Shown in pieces: positions 17,157-26,290 of a DNA stretch of 64,000 nucleotides. Below the pieces are notes generated by a model, which saw nothing but the letters and a program-made list of their open reading frames with translations, did no database searches and was not told where the DNA came from. Source of the stretch: Sphingomonas sp. (lineage in GTDB: Bacteria; Pseudomonadota; Alphaproteobacteria; Sphingomonadales; Sphingomonadaceae); NCBI RefSeq assembly GCF_017304635.1, contig NZ_JAFKMA010000004.1:307105-371104 (forward strand). The letters are read 5' to 3'. The translations under genes were made by a program, and so were the position numbers. How positions within the stretch are numbered: position 1 is the stretch's first letter; each line of letters starts with the position of its first letter.

Positions 17157-17795
17157 GTGTCTGAACTCGCGCGGGACATCCGGTCCAAGCGCCAGCATTG
17201 GGCGGCGCCGGGGAGCAACCACGACCACCTCGTCGCGACGCTGCGCATCGTGCTGCCCGCCGCGGTCGGCGTGGTCGCGGCGATGATGGTGTTCCTGCCG
17301 CTGACGCACGGGCAGGAAGTCAGCTTCGTGCTCGACAAGAACAAGGTCGAGGTATCGAAGGAACGTTTGAAGGTGCAGACGGCGAGCTATCGCGGGCAGG
17401 ACAACAAGGGCCAGCCGTTCCTGCTGACCGCGGAAAGCGCGCTGCAGAAGAGTGCGAAGGACCCGATCATCGCCATGCAGACGCTGGCCGCGCAGTTGCA
17501 GATGACCGACGGTCCCGCGACGTTGCGGGCGCCGGGCGGGCGGTTCAACCCGACCAACCAGCAAGTCGCGATCGACGGGCCGATCACCTTCGCCGGACCC
17601 AAGGGCTACAGCCTGCAAACCAACGCAGCGACGCTCGACCTGAAGGCCAAGACGATGCAGAGCGAAGGCGGTGTTACCGGTACGGTGAGACAAGGAACCT
17701 TCTCCGCCGATTCGATGCATGCCGATCTCGACAACCGCTCGGTCAGCCTGGACGGTCACGCGCGCTTGCGCATCGACCCGCGACGCGCGAGATAG
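17157..17795 (+). CDS. lptC: LPS export system periplasmic/membrane protein LptC
   Basis: 212 aa. One N-terminal membrane anchor (about residues 25-45) and a periplasmic beta-jellyroll that receives LPS from LptFG and passes it to LptA. The DUF1239/LptC pattern is seen in KVEVSKERLKVQTASYRGQDNKGQPFLLTAE and VNAATLDLKAKTMQSEGGV-like repeats. Starts with GTG at 17157 preceded by a G-rich site; lptA follows after 8 bp. Position between rnd and lptA supports the assignment. Confidence 0.9.
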   Translation: MSELARDIRSKRQHWAAPGSNHDHLVATLRIVLPAAVGVVAAMMVFLPLTHGQEVSFVLDKNKVEVSKERLKVQTASYRGQDNKGQPFLLTAESALQKSAKDPIIAMQTLAAQLQMTDGPATLRAPGGRFNPTNQQVAIDGPITFAGPKGYSLQTNAATLDLKAKTMQSEGGVTGTVRQGTFSADSMHADLDNRSVSLDGHARLRIDPRRAR

Positions 17796-17803
17796 GCTCC
17801 GAC

Positions 17804-18346
17804 ATGCGTATTGCCCTTCCCCTGATCGTCCTGGCCGCGACGGCCGGCGCCACCGCCGCCGTGGCACAGCAACGCCACGACTCCAACGCGCCGCTCAACT
17901 TCGACGCCGGTCATATCGAGTTGCAGGACAAGCAGGGCCGCGCGATCCTGTCCGGCGGGGTCAAGGTGGTGCAGGCCGAAATGACGCTGACCGCGTCCAA
18001 GATGACGATCGCCTATTCGGGGCAGGCGCTCAACGGCGCGTCGCCCCAGGCCTCGCGCATCGATGCGTCGGGAAACGTGGTCGTGACGCGGCCCGACCAG
18101 ACCGCGCGTGGCGCCTATGGCGTCTATGACATCAATCGTCGCACCGTCATCATGCTGGGCGGCGTCACGCTGACGCAGGGCGGCAATACCGTGAGCGGCA
18201 GTCGCCTGACGATCAACCTCGATACCGGCAAGGCGGTGATCGACGGCGGCAGCGGCGCGGTCGGTGGCACGCCGGGGACGACCTCGAGCTCGGGCGGCCG
18301 CGTGACGGGCACGTTCACGGTGCCCAAGCGCAACGACAGCAAATAG
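17804..18346 (+). CDS. lptA: LPS transport periplasmic protein LptA
   Basis: 180 aa with a cleavable signal peptide (MRIALPLIVLAATAGATAAVAQ). OstA-like beta-jellyroll features: LNFDAGHIELQDKQGRAILSGGVKV, ASKMTIAY and YDINRRTVIMLGGVTLTQGGN. LptA polymerises between LptC and LptD to carry LPS through the periplasm. Ends with a low-complexity tail (SGAVGGTPGTTSSSGGRVTG). Start overlaps nothing; 8 bp after lptC. Confidence 0.93.
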   Translation: MRIALPLIVLAATAGATAAVAQQRHDSNAPLNFDAGHIELQDKQGRAILSGGVKVVQAEMTLTASKMTIAYSGQALNGASPQASRIDASGNVVVTRPDQTARGAYGVYDINRRTVIMLGGVTLTQGGNTVSGSRLTINLDTGKAVIDGGSGAVGGTPGTTSSSGGRVTGTFTVPKRNDSK

Positions 18347-18576
18347 GCCGGCGATCGCGCGACGGCGGATTGGGGTATATGGAACACCGCTGCCCGACCC
18401 GACCGAATTTCACGCGAAATCGACCGAAACTCGCATCGAATCGCCAAAAAGTCGCGGATCGTCGCGCGCGCGCTTTCGCCGGGTCCACCCACGCGCTAGG
18501 GCACATGCAGGAACCCTGCCAGATGGTCCGGCGGTAATCTTTCGCTAACCATCGAGCGGGCAGAGATGGAGCCGCC

Positions 18577-19353
18577 ATGAACGACGTTGCGACCCTGACC
18601 CCGCCCGAGCCGATCGCCGCCGCCCCAACGATGAACGGGCTGTCGGTCGTGTCGATCGCCAAGAGCTACGACAAGCGCGTGGTGCTGACCGACGTGTCGC
18701 TGTCGGTCGGCAAGGGCGAGGTGATCGGCCTGCTCGGCCCCAACGGCGCGGGCAAGACGACATGCTTCTATTCGGTGATGGGGCTGGTGAAACCCGATTC
18801 GGGTCGCGTCATGCTCGACGGCGACGACATCACCGGCCTGCCGATGTACCGCCGCGCGATCTTGGGCCTCGGCTACCTGCCCCAGGAAACCTCGATCTTC
18901 CGCGGCCTGAGCGTGGAGAAGAACATCCTCGCGGTGCTCGAACTTGCCGAACCCGACAAGGCCGCGCGGGCCAAGCGGCTCGACCAGTTGCTCGAGGAAT
19001 TCGGCCTCACGCGGCTGCGCGACGCCCCGGCGATGGCGCTGTCGGGCGGTGAGCGCCGCCGGGCGGAGATCGCGCGCGCGCTGGCCGCCAATCCGTCGAT
19101 CATGCTGCTCGACGAGCCATTCGCCGGGATCGACCCCTTGTCGATCAGCGACATCCGCGACCTGATCGTCGAGTTGAAGAAGCGCGGCATCGGCGTGCTC
19201 ATCACCGACCACAACGTACGCGAGACGCTCGACATCGTCGATCGTGGCTACATCATCTATGACGGCCGCGTGCTGTTCGCCGGATCGCCCGCCGAACTAG
19301 TCGCGGACGAGAATGTGCGCCGCCTCTATTTGGGCGAGAGTTTCTCGCTGTAG
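18577..19353 (+). CDS. lptB: LPS export ABC transporter ATP-binding protein LptB
   Basis: 258 aa. ATPase that powers LPS extraction with LptFG. Walker A GPNGAGKT (54-61), Q-loop in YLPQETSIF, signature LSGGERRR (155-162), Walker B IMLLDEPFAGID (175-186) and H-loop ITDHNV (H212) are intact. An extra 20 residues precede the usual N-terminus. A 230-bp gap separates it from lptA, longer than usual in this operon, and contains no gene but an AATTTC...GAAAT inverted repeat; a separate promoter for lptB-rpoN is possible. rpoN follows. Confidence 0.95.
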   Translation: MNDVATLTPPEPIAAAPTMNGLSVVSIAKSYDKRVVLTDVSLSVGKGEVIGLLGPNGAGKTTCFYSVMGLVKPDSGRVMLDGDDITGLPMYRRAILGLGYLPQETSIFRGLSVEKNILAVLELAEPDKAARAKRLDQLLEEFGLTRLRDAPAMALSGGERRRAEIARALAANPSIMLLDEPFAGIDPLSISDIRDLIVELKKRGIGVLITDHNVRETLDIVDRGYIIYDGRVLFAGSPAELVADENVRRLYLGESFSL

Positions 19354-19379
19354 CCATGCGGTTGACCTCTTTCATCGTC

Positions 19380-19452
19380 GTCCCGGCGCAGGCCGGGACC
19401 GCTGGGTGGGGTTCGGTATTCTCGCCGCCGGCGGCCCCGGCCCGCGCCGGGG
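19380..19452. repeat. Pair of REP-like palindromes between lptB and rpoN
   Basis: GTCCCGGC-GCAG-GCCGGGAC (19380-19399) and CCCCGGC-CCGC-GCCGGGG (19435-19452) lie within the 111-bp lptB-rpoN gap. This is the GTCCCGG-type intergenic palindrome also seen at 7861-7881. It could separate lptB and rpoN mRNA levels (inference). Confidence 0.65.
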
Positions 19453-19464
19453 CGACGCACTGAG

Positions 19465-20958
19465 ATGAGTCTCGCCCCGCGCCTCGATCTCCGGCAGTCG
19501 CAATCTTTGGTGATGACGCCGCAGTTGCAGCAGGCGATCCGCCTGCTCGCGCTGTCGAACCTGGAGATCGAGGGGTTCATCGCCGAGGAGATCGAGCGCA
19601 ACCCGCTGCTCGACAGCGCGGCGCCCGAGGGCGATGCGCCGGTCGCCGAACCCGAACCGGTCGTCGCGACCGACGAGCCGGTCGGCGCCGACGCGTTGCT
19701 CAACGGGGAGGGCACCGGCGAAGCGGCGCTCGACGTCGATTTCGCGGCGGAGAGCTTCCACCACGACAGTGCGACCGATCAGGCGGGGATCGACGGCTCG
19801 CTGGGGATGAACGGCGCGAGCAGCGGCGGCATGCCCGAGGACGGTCCTGATCTCGACGCCTTGGCCGATACCTCGCTCAGCCTCGCCGACCATCTGTTGC
19901 ATCAGGCGGGCGAGGTGCTCGACGGGCGCGCTCTGTTCGTGGCGCAGCATCTGATCGATCTGATCGACGAGGCGGGGTATCTCCAGACCTCGCTGCTCGA
20001 CGTGGCCACGCGCCTCAACGTGCCGCTGGTCGAGGTCGAGCGCGTGCTCGGCACGATTCAGACTTTCGATCCGACCGGGGTCGGCGCGCGCGACTTGGCC
20101 GAATGTCTCGCGCTCCAGGCGAAGGAGGCGGATCGCTACGACCCGTGCATGGCGCGGCTGATCGATCATCTCGACCTCGTCGCGCGCGGCGACCTCGCCC
20201 GTTTGCGGCGGCTGTGCAACGTCGACGACGAGGATCTGGCGGACATGATCCGCGAATTGCGCAACTACGACCCCAAGCCCGGTTGCCGGTTCGGCGGCGA
20301 GGCGATGCAGGCGGTGACCCCCGACCTGTTCGTCGCGCGGCGCAAGTCGGGTTGGGCGATCGAGATCAACGCCGCCACGCTGCCGCGCGTGCTGGTCAAT
20401 CGCTCCTATTATGTCGAGCTGTCGGCGGGGCCGCAGGACAAGGCGTCGAAGGCGTGGCTGGGCGACATGCTCGCCAGCGCCAACTGGCTGGTGAAGGCGC
20501 TCGATCAGCGCCAGCGTACGATCATCAAGGTCGCGACCGAGATCGTGAAGCAACAGGAAGCGTTCTTCCTCCACGGCGTCGCGCATCTGAGACCGATGAC
20601 GTTGCGTCAGGTCGCGGATGCGATCGAGATGCACGAGTCGACCGTCAGCCGCGTGACGTCGAACAAGTATCTGAGTTGCGCGCGTGGGCTGTTCGAGCTC
20701 AAATATTTCTTCACCTCGGCGATCCAGGCGGCCGATGGCGGCGACGCGGTGTCGGCGGAAGCGGTGAAGGCGGCGATCCGCGCGTTGATCTCGGCGGAGG
20801 AGCCGAAGGCGATCCTGTCGGACGACACGCTCGTCGACCTGCTCAACGCCAAGGGCTTCGGCATCGCCCGCCGCACCGTCGCCAAATATCGCGAGGCGAT
20901 GGGCATCGGCAGCTCGGTCCAGCGCCGCCGGCAGAAGGCGTTGGCGAGGGCGGGATAA
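19465..20958 (+). CDS. rpoN: RNA polymerase sigma-54 factor
   Basis: 497 aa. Directs RNA polymerase to -24/-12 promoters and needs an AAA+ activator. N-terminal region I is glutamine/leucine-rich (LRQSQSLVMTPQLQQAIRLL), an acidic region II follows, then core-binding and HTH regions with TLRQVADAIEMHESTVSRVTSNKYL, and the RpoN box ARRTVAKYRE near the C-terminus. Located after lptB as in most proteobacteria. A matching -24/-12 site occurs in this window at 56092. Confidence 0.97.
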   Translation: MSLAPRLDLRQSQSLVMTPQLQQAIRLLALSNLEIEGFIAEEIERNPLLDSAAPEGDAPVAEPEPVVATDEPVGADALLNGEGTGEAALDVDFAAESFHHDSATDQAGIDGSLGMNGASSGGMPEDGPDLDALADTSLSLADHLLHQAGEVLDGRALFVAQHLIDLIDEAGYLQTSLLDVATRLNVPLVEVERVLGTIQTFDPTGVGARDLAECLALQAKEADRYDPCMARLIDHLDLVARGDLARLRRLCNVDDEDLADMIRELRNYDPKPGCRFGGEAMQAVTPDLFVARRKSGWAIEINAATLPRVLVNRSYYVELSAGPQDKASKAWLGDMLASANWLVKALDQRQRTIIKVATEIVKQQEAFFLHGVAHLRPMTLRQVADAIEMHESTVSRVTSNKYLSCARGLFELKYFFTSAIQAADGGDAVSAEAVKAAIRALISAEEPKAILSDDTLVDLLNAKGFGIARRTVAKYREAMGIGSSVQRRRQKALARAG

Positions 20959-21001
20959 GTATTACGATCCGCGACGGAGCGGCGCGCTAGAAGGGTCTCT
21001 C

Positions 21002-21664
21002 TCAGGCCGCCAGTGGAAACCGTAGCAGCCGGTCCGCGACCGGCACCAATGCTTCGCCCGACCGCCCGATCGCCTTGACGATCGCCGGGTGGTGGACGTC
21101 GAGCCCGCCGGTCAGCGCGCCGAGCGCGGGCAGGATCAGCTTGCGGCCGGTCGCGATGAAGCAGCGGCGCGATACCAGTTTGCCGCGCACGCGCACGCGC
21201 AATTTCGGGTGGAAATGCCCCGACAGTTCGGGCCGCGCGTCGGCGGGATCGGCCTCGTGCCGCAGCACCAGTCCTTCGACCAGCGCCTCGTCGATCACCT
21301 CGCCGCCGCACGGATCGCCGATCGAGCGGTCGTGGTTGCCGACCACCCACACCCAGCGGCATCCGTCGGTCAGCGTGCGCAGCCGCACCTGCTCGGTCGC
21401 CGGCAATCGCTCGCACCCGCGCACGTCATGGAAACTGTCACCCAGACACCAGATTTCGGCGGGTTGCAGTTGCGCGACCAACCGCTCGACCGCGTCCAGC
21501 GTCGCCGCGCTGTCATAGGGCGGCAGCATCTGCCCGAAGCTCGCGAACCAGCTTGCTTTCTCGAAATGCAGATCGGCCAGGATCAGGGCGCGCCGGGCCG
21601 GCCAGAACAGCGCGCCGTCGGCCAGCGCGGCGAGTTCGTGACCGGCGAACGAAAAGCGAACCAT
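21002..21664 (-). CDS. pdeM: Ligase-associated metallophosphoesterase/endonuclease PdeM
   Basis: 220 aa. Calcineurin-fold enzyme of the ligase-associated repair set (TIGR04123). Metal-binding motifs: ADLHFEK (D31, H33), LGDSFHD (D76, H79), VGNHD (N110-D112), and SGHFHP near residue 170. Related enzymes are manganese-dependent DNA nucleases or phosphodiesterases. The start at 21664 gives MVRFSFAGHELAALADGALFW, which fits the family. It stands alone between rpoN and kup, apart from the ligase (12.3 kb) and the helicase/exonuclease pair (26-29.7 kb). Confidence 0.9.
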   Translation of the reverse strand: MVRFSFAGHELAALADGALFWPARRALILADLHFEKASWFASFGQMLPPYDSAATLDAVERLVAQLQPAEIWCLGDSFHDVRGCERLPATEQVRLRTLTDGCRWVWVVGNHDRSIGDPCGGEVIDEALVEGLVLRHEADPADARPELSGHFHPKLRVRVRGKLVSRRCFIATGRKLILPALGALTGGLDVHHPAIVKAIGRSGEALVPVADRLLRFPLAA

Positions 21665-21789
21665 GGCCCCGCCCTTGCCGCATTCGAGTCGCGGGATCAA
21701 CAGGTTAGGTGCGGCGCAATAAAAGCGTTTGCCTGACGCCCCGACAGGCGTAAAGCGCGCCGTCCAATCACGGCAGGCCATCGTCGTCA

Positions 21790-23739
21790 ATGTCGTCCGC
21801 GTCGTCCGATTCCGGCTCCTCCCATCACGTCGTCGCCAAGTCCGCGCTGTTCGGACTGACGGTCGGCGCGATCGGCGTGGTGTTCGGCGACATCGGCACC
21901 AGCCCACTTTATGCTTTCCGCGAGGCGCTGAAGCTGACCGCCGACGACGGGCTGGTGGCGAGCGAAATCTTCGGCGTGCTCAGCATGGCCCTGTGGTCGC
22001 TGTTTCTGGTGGTGACGGTCAAATACGTCATCTTCCTGATGCGCGCCGACAATCAGGGTGAGGGCGGCGTGCTGGCGCTGGCGGCGCTCGCGCGGCGCGC
22101 GCTCGGCTGGCGGTCGATGACGGCGATCGTGCTGGGCGCGGCGGGCGCCAGCCTGTTCTACGGCGATGCGATGATTACCCCGGCGCTGTCGGTGCTGTCC
22201 GCGATCGAGGGCCTGCGCACGTTGCCCGGCATGCAGAACGCGATCAGTGAGGGGACGATCATGGCGATTACCATCGCCATCCTGGTCGGACTGTTCCTGA
22301 TCCAGTCGCACGGCACCGCGCGCGTCTCCACCTTGTTCGGCCCGGTCTGCATCCTGTGGTTCTTGGTCATCGGCGCGCTCGGCGCGTGGCACATTGCCGA
22401 CGAGCCCAACATTCTGGGCGCGATCAACCCGGCGCACGCGGTCGCCTTCCTCGCGCATCACGGCACGCTCGGGCTGTTCGTGCTGGGCGCGGTGTTCCTG
22501 ACGGTGACGGGCGCCGAGGCGCTGACTGCCGACATGGGGCATTTCGGGCCGCTGCCGATCCGCATCGGCTGGTTCGTGCTGGTCGCGCCGGCACTCTGTC
22601 TGAATTATTTCGGGCAGGGCGCCTACGCGCTTAAGTCGCTCGAGCTGATCCAGGCGTCGGGACGGGCATTCGGGCCGAACGACAATGCCGACTGGTTCTT
22701 CCTGATGGCGCCCGATGCGTTCCGCCCGTGGCTGGTCGGGTTGGCGACGCTGGCGACGATCATCGCCAGCCAGGCGGTCATCACCGGTGCCTATTCGTTG
22801 ACGCAGCAGGCGGTACAGCTCGGCCTGTTGCCGCGGCTGCGGGTGCGCAACACCTCCGCCGATTATGCCGGACAGATCTACCTGCCGTCGGTCAACTGGC
22901 TGCTGCTGATCGGCATCCTGGTGCTGGTGATCCAGTTCCGCAATTCGTCGGACATGGCCGCAGCTTACGGGATCGCGGTGACCGGGACGATGGTCATCAC
23001 CACGTGCCTCGCCTACATCGTCGTGCGGCATCGCTGGAACTGGCCGCGGCATTGGGCGATCGCATTGATCGCGCCGTTCCTGACGCTCGACCTGATCTTC
23101 TTCGGCGCCAACATCCTGCGCGTGATCGAGGGCGGCTGGGTGCCGCTGGTGATCGCCGCGGCGATCGGTTTCGTCATCTACACCTGGGTGCGCGGCAAGA
23201 GCATCGTGCGCACGTTCGAACAGCGCCAGAGCGTGCCGCTCGCCGACTTGGCCGCCGCGCTCGCGCGCCGCGGGCCGGAGCGAGTCGAGGGCACCGCGAT
23301 CTTCCTGACCGGCAATCCGGAGGCAGCACCCGGCGCGCTGCTCCACAACCTCAAGCACAACAAGGTGCTCCACGCCGCCAATCTGATCGCGACGGTGAAG
23401 ACCGCCGATCGCCCGCAGATCGACGACGCCGACCGGTTGGTCATCACGCGGCTCGACGACAATTTCACCAGCATCGTGTTGCGCTACGGCTTCATGGAAA
23501 GTCCCGACGTGCCGGCCGACCTGCAAACGGCGGCCAAAGCCGGGCTGCTCGCGCTCGATCCGATGAAGGCGAGCTATTTCATCGGGCGCAACACGCTGAA
23601 GGCCGATGCCGAGGTCGGCATGCCGATCTGGCAGGACCGCATCTTCATGTTCCTGCAACGCAATGCGAGCGACCCCACCGACTTCCTGCGCATCCCGCCA
23701 GGCAAGGTGCTGGAGCTGGGCGAGCAGGTGACGGTCTAG
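21790..23739 (+). CDS. kup: Low-affinity potassium transport system protein Kup
   Basis: 649 aa. K+/H+ symporter of the KUP/HAK/KT family in the inner membrane. Begins with the hallmark LTVGAIGVVFGDIGTSPLYAFREAL, then YGDAMITPALSVLSAIEGL and GAEALTADMGHFG; about 12 helices, followed by a cytosolic C-terminal domain (EGTAIFLTGNPEAAPGALLHNLKHN...). Full length. It stands alone, diverging from pdeM with 125 bp between starts. Confidence 0.96.
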   Translation: MSSASSDSGSSHHVVAKSALFGLTVGAIGVVFGDIGTSPLYAFREALKLTADDGLVASEIFGVLSMALWSLFLVVTVKYVIFLMRADNQGEGGVLALAALARRALGWRSMTAIVLGAAGASLFYGDAMITPALSVLSAIEGLRTLPGMQNAISEGTIMAITIAILVGLFLIQSHGTARVSTLFGPVCILWFLVIGALGAWHIADEPNILGAINPAHAVAFLAHHGTLGLFVLGAVFLTVTGAEALTADMGHFGPLPIRIGWFVLVAPALCLNYFGQGAYALKSLELIQASGRAFGPNDNADWFFLMAPDAFRPWLVGLATLATIIASQAVITGAYSLTQQAVQLGLLPRLRVRNTSADYAGQIYLPSVNWLLLIGILVLVIQFRNSSDMAAAYGIAVTGTMVITTCLAYIVVRHRWNWPRHWAIALIAPFLTLDLIFFGANILRVIEGGWVPLVIAAAIGFVIYTWVRGKSIVRTFEQRQSVPLADLAAALARRGPERVEGTAIFLTGNPEAAPGALLHNLKHNKVLHAANLIATVKTADRPQIDDADRLVITRLDDNFTSIVLRYGFMESPDVPADLQTAAKAGLLALDPMKASYFIGRNTLKADAEVGMPIWQDRIFMFLQRNASDPTDFLRIPPGKVLELGEQVTV

Positions 23740-23807
23740 GTTCGTCGCAGCGGAACAGCGCCGCTATTCCGCACATGGCGGCGAACCCAGCCGGGTGCCG
23801 CTGTCGG

Positions 23808-25214
23808 TCAGCCGGCATACGCCTTCAACAGATCGTACAGGTAATCACGCCCGGCATAGAGCGACTCCACCCGGATCCGCTCGTTCAGCCCGTGGATGCC
23901 GCCCATGTCGGAATCGATGAACACGCCCGGCGCGCCATAGACGGGGATGCCGATCGCCTCCAGGAAGATGCCGTCGGTCGCCCCGGTCGACATCGACGGT
24001 AGCATCGGCACCCCGGGGAAATATCTGTCGGCCAGCGTCTTCATCGGACCGGTGATCTTCGGGTCGAGCTTGGGCGGAATACCGATCGGGCGGATCGGGG
24101 TGTTGGCAGTCACCCTCACCTTCGGCCCGGCCAGTTCCTTCAGCTTCGCGAGCGTGGCATCGACCGTCTCGCCGGGAAAGATGCGGCAATTGATGTTGGC
24201 GGTCGCCCGTTGCGGTAGCGCATTCTCGGCATGGCCCGCGCTCAGCAGCGTCGCGACGCAGGTCGTGCGCAGCGTCGAGTGCATCGCCTTGTCCATGCTG
24301 ACGATCCTGTCGGCCGCAGCGTCGTTGGGGTTGGCGAGCAGCGTCCGGATCGCATCGCTCATCGGCTTCGGCGTGGTCGCCGCACCCGCGACGGCGGTGA
24401 AGAACGCGCGTGTCGTGTCGGTGAAGCGGATCGGGAATTCGTAGCGCCGCACCGCCTCGACCGCGTCGGCCAGTTCGTAGATCGCGTTGTCGGGCACCGG
24501 CTGCGACGAATGGCCGCCGGGATTGGTCGTGGTGAACGTGAAATTCTGCGCGGCCTTCTCCCCGACCTGGATCGCGAGCATCTCGCGTTTGCCGCTCTTG
24601 TCGTAGCGGCCGCCGCCGCCTTCGTTCAGCGCGAATTCGGCGGCGATTAGATCGGGCTTGTTCTTGGCCAGCCATTCGGCACCGTTGAACGCGAAGGTCG
24701 TCTCCTCACCGCAGGTCAGCGCGAGCTTGATCGTCCGCTTCGGGCGATAGCCGGTCTGCTTGAACCGGATCATCGCATCCGCCCAGATCGCCGCCATCGC
24801 CTTGTCGTCGACGGTGCCGCGGCCGTAATAATAGCCGCCTTCCTCGGTCAGCTTGAACGGATCGCGCACCCAATCCTCACGCTTGGCGGCGACGACATCG
24901 ATGTGCGCAAGCAACAGGATCGGCTTCGCGCGGGCGTCGCTGCCGGGCAGGATCGCGACCAGACCGCCGTCCTTGGGATGCTCCGGCACGGAAAACAACG
25001 TGATGTCGCGGTCGCTATACCCCGCCGCCTTCAGCCGTGCCGCGACTTGGCCCGCCGCCTGCGTGCAGCTGCCGACATCGACCACCGTATTGGTCTCGAC
25101 CAGTTCCTTGTAGAGATCGAAGAACGGCTTCTGATCGGGCCGCGCCTGCGCATGGGCGGTCGATCCCAACAGGACGGCGGCAAGGGCAAACACACGGCCG
25201 ATCGGCTTCATCAA
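23808..25214 (-). CDS. Secreted M20-family metallopeptidase
   Basis: 468 aa with a signal peptide (VFALAAVLLGSTAHAQA). Di-zinc M20 motifs: LLAHIDVVAAKREDW (H and D), GRGTVDDKAMAA (bridging D), TCGEETTFAFNG (catalytic E-E), and the dimerisation-domain segment NPGGHSSQPVPDNAIY. The C-terminal STGATDGIFLEAIGIPVYGAPG contributes the last ligand region. Predicted periplasmic or exported carboxypeptidase/aminoacylase; substrate unknown. Start at 25214 (or the adjacent ATG at 25211). Confidence 0.88.
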   Translation of the reverse strand: MMKPIGRVFALAAVLLGSTAHAQARPDQKPFFDLYKELVETNTVVDVGSCTQAAGQVAARLKAAGYSDRDITLFSVPEHPKDGGLVAILPGSDARAKPILLLAHIDVVAAKREDWVRDPFKLTEEGGYYYGRGTVDDKAMAAIWADAMIRFKQTGYRPKRTIKLALTCGEETTFAFNGAEWLAKNKPDLIAAEFALNEGGGGRYDKSGKREMLAIQVGEKAAQNFTFTTTNPGGHSSQPVPDNAIYELADAVEAVRRYEFPIRFTDTTRAFFTAVAGAATTPKPMSDAIRTLLANPNDAAADRIVSMDKAMHSTLRTTCVATLLSAGHAENALPQRATANINCRIFPGETVDATLAKLKELAGPKVRVTANTPIRPIGIPPKLDPKITGPMKTLADRYFPGVPMLPSMSTGATDGIFLEAIGIPVYGAPGVFIDSDMGGIHGLNERIRVESLYAGRDYLYDLLKAYAG

Positions 25215-25253
25215 CGTCTCCGGGCTGGATCGAAAGTTACAGGCAAGTCCCCG

Positions 25254-26234
25254 TCAGATTCCCCGGGGTGCGGAATCGGGGACCGATCCGCGGGGCATGG
25301 TGAACATCACTTCGCGATTGGCGAAGTCGATCCGCACGCGGCGGAACAGCCGGAGCGTGTCCATCCCCAGCATGATCGCCGGCGTCTTGGACAGGCCGAA
25401 GCGTTCGAACGGCTTGGCGTCGGCGAATGCGAGCGGCACGTGATCGAACCGAATGCCGCCGATCTCGATCCAATCGACCAATCCGCGCTCGGCCTGCAAG
25501 GAAGCACCGGTAGCCGACAGCAAAGCGACCTGCTGAGCGTCCTGCGGCGGCGTCTTCAATATGTTACGCAGGGCGCTATTGCCGATCGTGACTTGCGAAC
25601 CGGTATCGACCACCACCGAGATGCGTTTGCCGTGATAGCGCGCATCGGTGACGATCAGCTGGCCGTACATGTTTTTCGCACGTACCACGATGTCGCCGGG
25701 ATCGTAATGCTGGACGCGGCGACTGGAGGGTTTCAGCGTCATTTCGTTGCGGTCGAAATCGATCAGCACGACATGCCCCTTCAGCGCGTCGATACCGATC
25801 ATGCCGGCCGCGCCAAGATTGGCGGTCTCCATCATCGGCGCTTCGATCGGCGGGCTGGCGATCCGGCTGACCGACAGGCTGGGGATCAGCGCGGTCGGGA
25901 CGTTGGTGATGTTCGCCATCGCGGTGACTCGCACCGCCCGCCCGGGCGACAGCGTCAGCTGATCGGCGAGCTGGCGCGAGATCACGGTGCGTTCGGCCCC
26001 GGTATCGACGATGAAGTGGAAGGGACCGTTCTTGGCGATCGAGACCGGCACCGTCATCCGCCGCTCGTCGTTGCCGAACACGATCAGCGAGCCGCTATCG
26101 GTCGTGGGAGCCGTCGCCGAGCCGGGGGTTGGGGACGTTGCGGTGGCGACAGGCGGGGTCGCGGACTGCGTCTGCGCGACGACTGGTCCGGCCACGGCGC
26201 CCAGCAAGGCGGCAAAGGCCCATCCCCTCTTCAT
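25254..26234 (-). CDS. Retropepsin-like aspartic protease with two DTG domains, exported
   Basis: 326 aa with a signal peptide (MKRGWAFAALLGAVAGPVVAQ). Two retropepsin-like folds in tandem, each with an active-site triad: FHFIVDTGAERTVISRQ and ISVVVDTGSQVTIGNSA. The family resembles bacterial periplasmic aspartyl proteases with a gag-pro-like fold. The start at 26234 gives a clean signal peptide; an in-frame ATG at 26258 would add 8 residues and neither has a strong RBS. Between an M20 peptidase and the Lhr-like helicase gene, same strand. Confidence 0.8.
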   Translation of the reverse strand: MKRGWAFAALLGAVAGPVVAQTQSATPPVATATSPTPGSATAPTTDSGSLIVFGNDERRMTVPVSIAKNGPFHFIVDTGAERTVISRQLADQLTLSPGRAVRVTAMANITNVPTALIPSLSVSRIASPPIEAPMMETANLGAAGMIGIDALKGHVVLIDFDRNEMTLKPSSRRVQHYDPGDIVVRAKNMYGQLIVTDARYHGKRISVVVDTGSQVTIGNSALRNILKTPPQDAQQVALLSATGASLQAERGLVDWIEIGGIRFDHVPLAFADAKPFERFGLSKTPAIMLGMDTLRLFRRVRIDFANREVMFTMPRGSVPDSAPRGI

Positions 26235-26290
26235 TATGACATGGAGAATACGCCTCATTTGGGCGTACTCAAAGCGAATAATCGAGGCGT

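Noticed and set aside
21787-23658. 623-codon minus-strand ORF
   Set aside because: Exact antisense of kup; composition dominated by Arg/Asp/Gln/His, no ribosome site.
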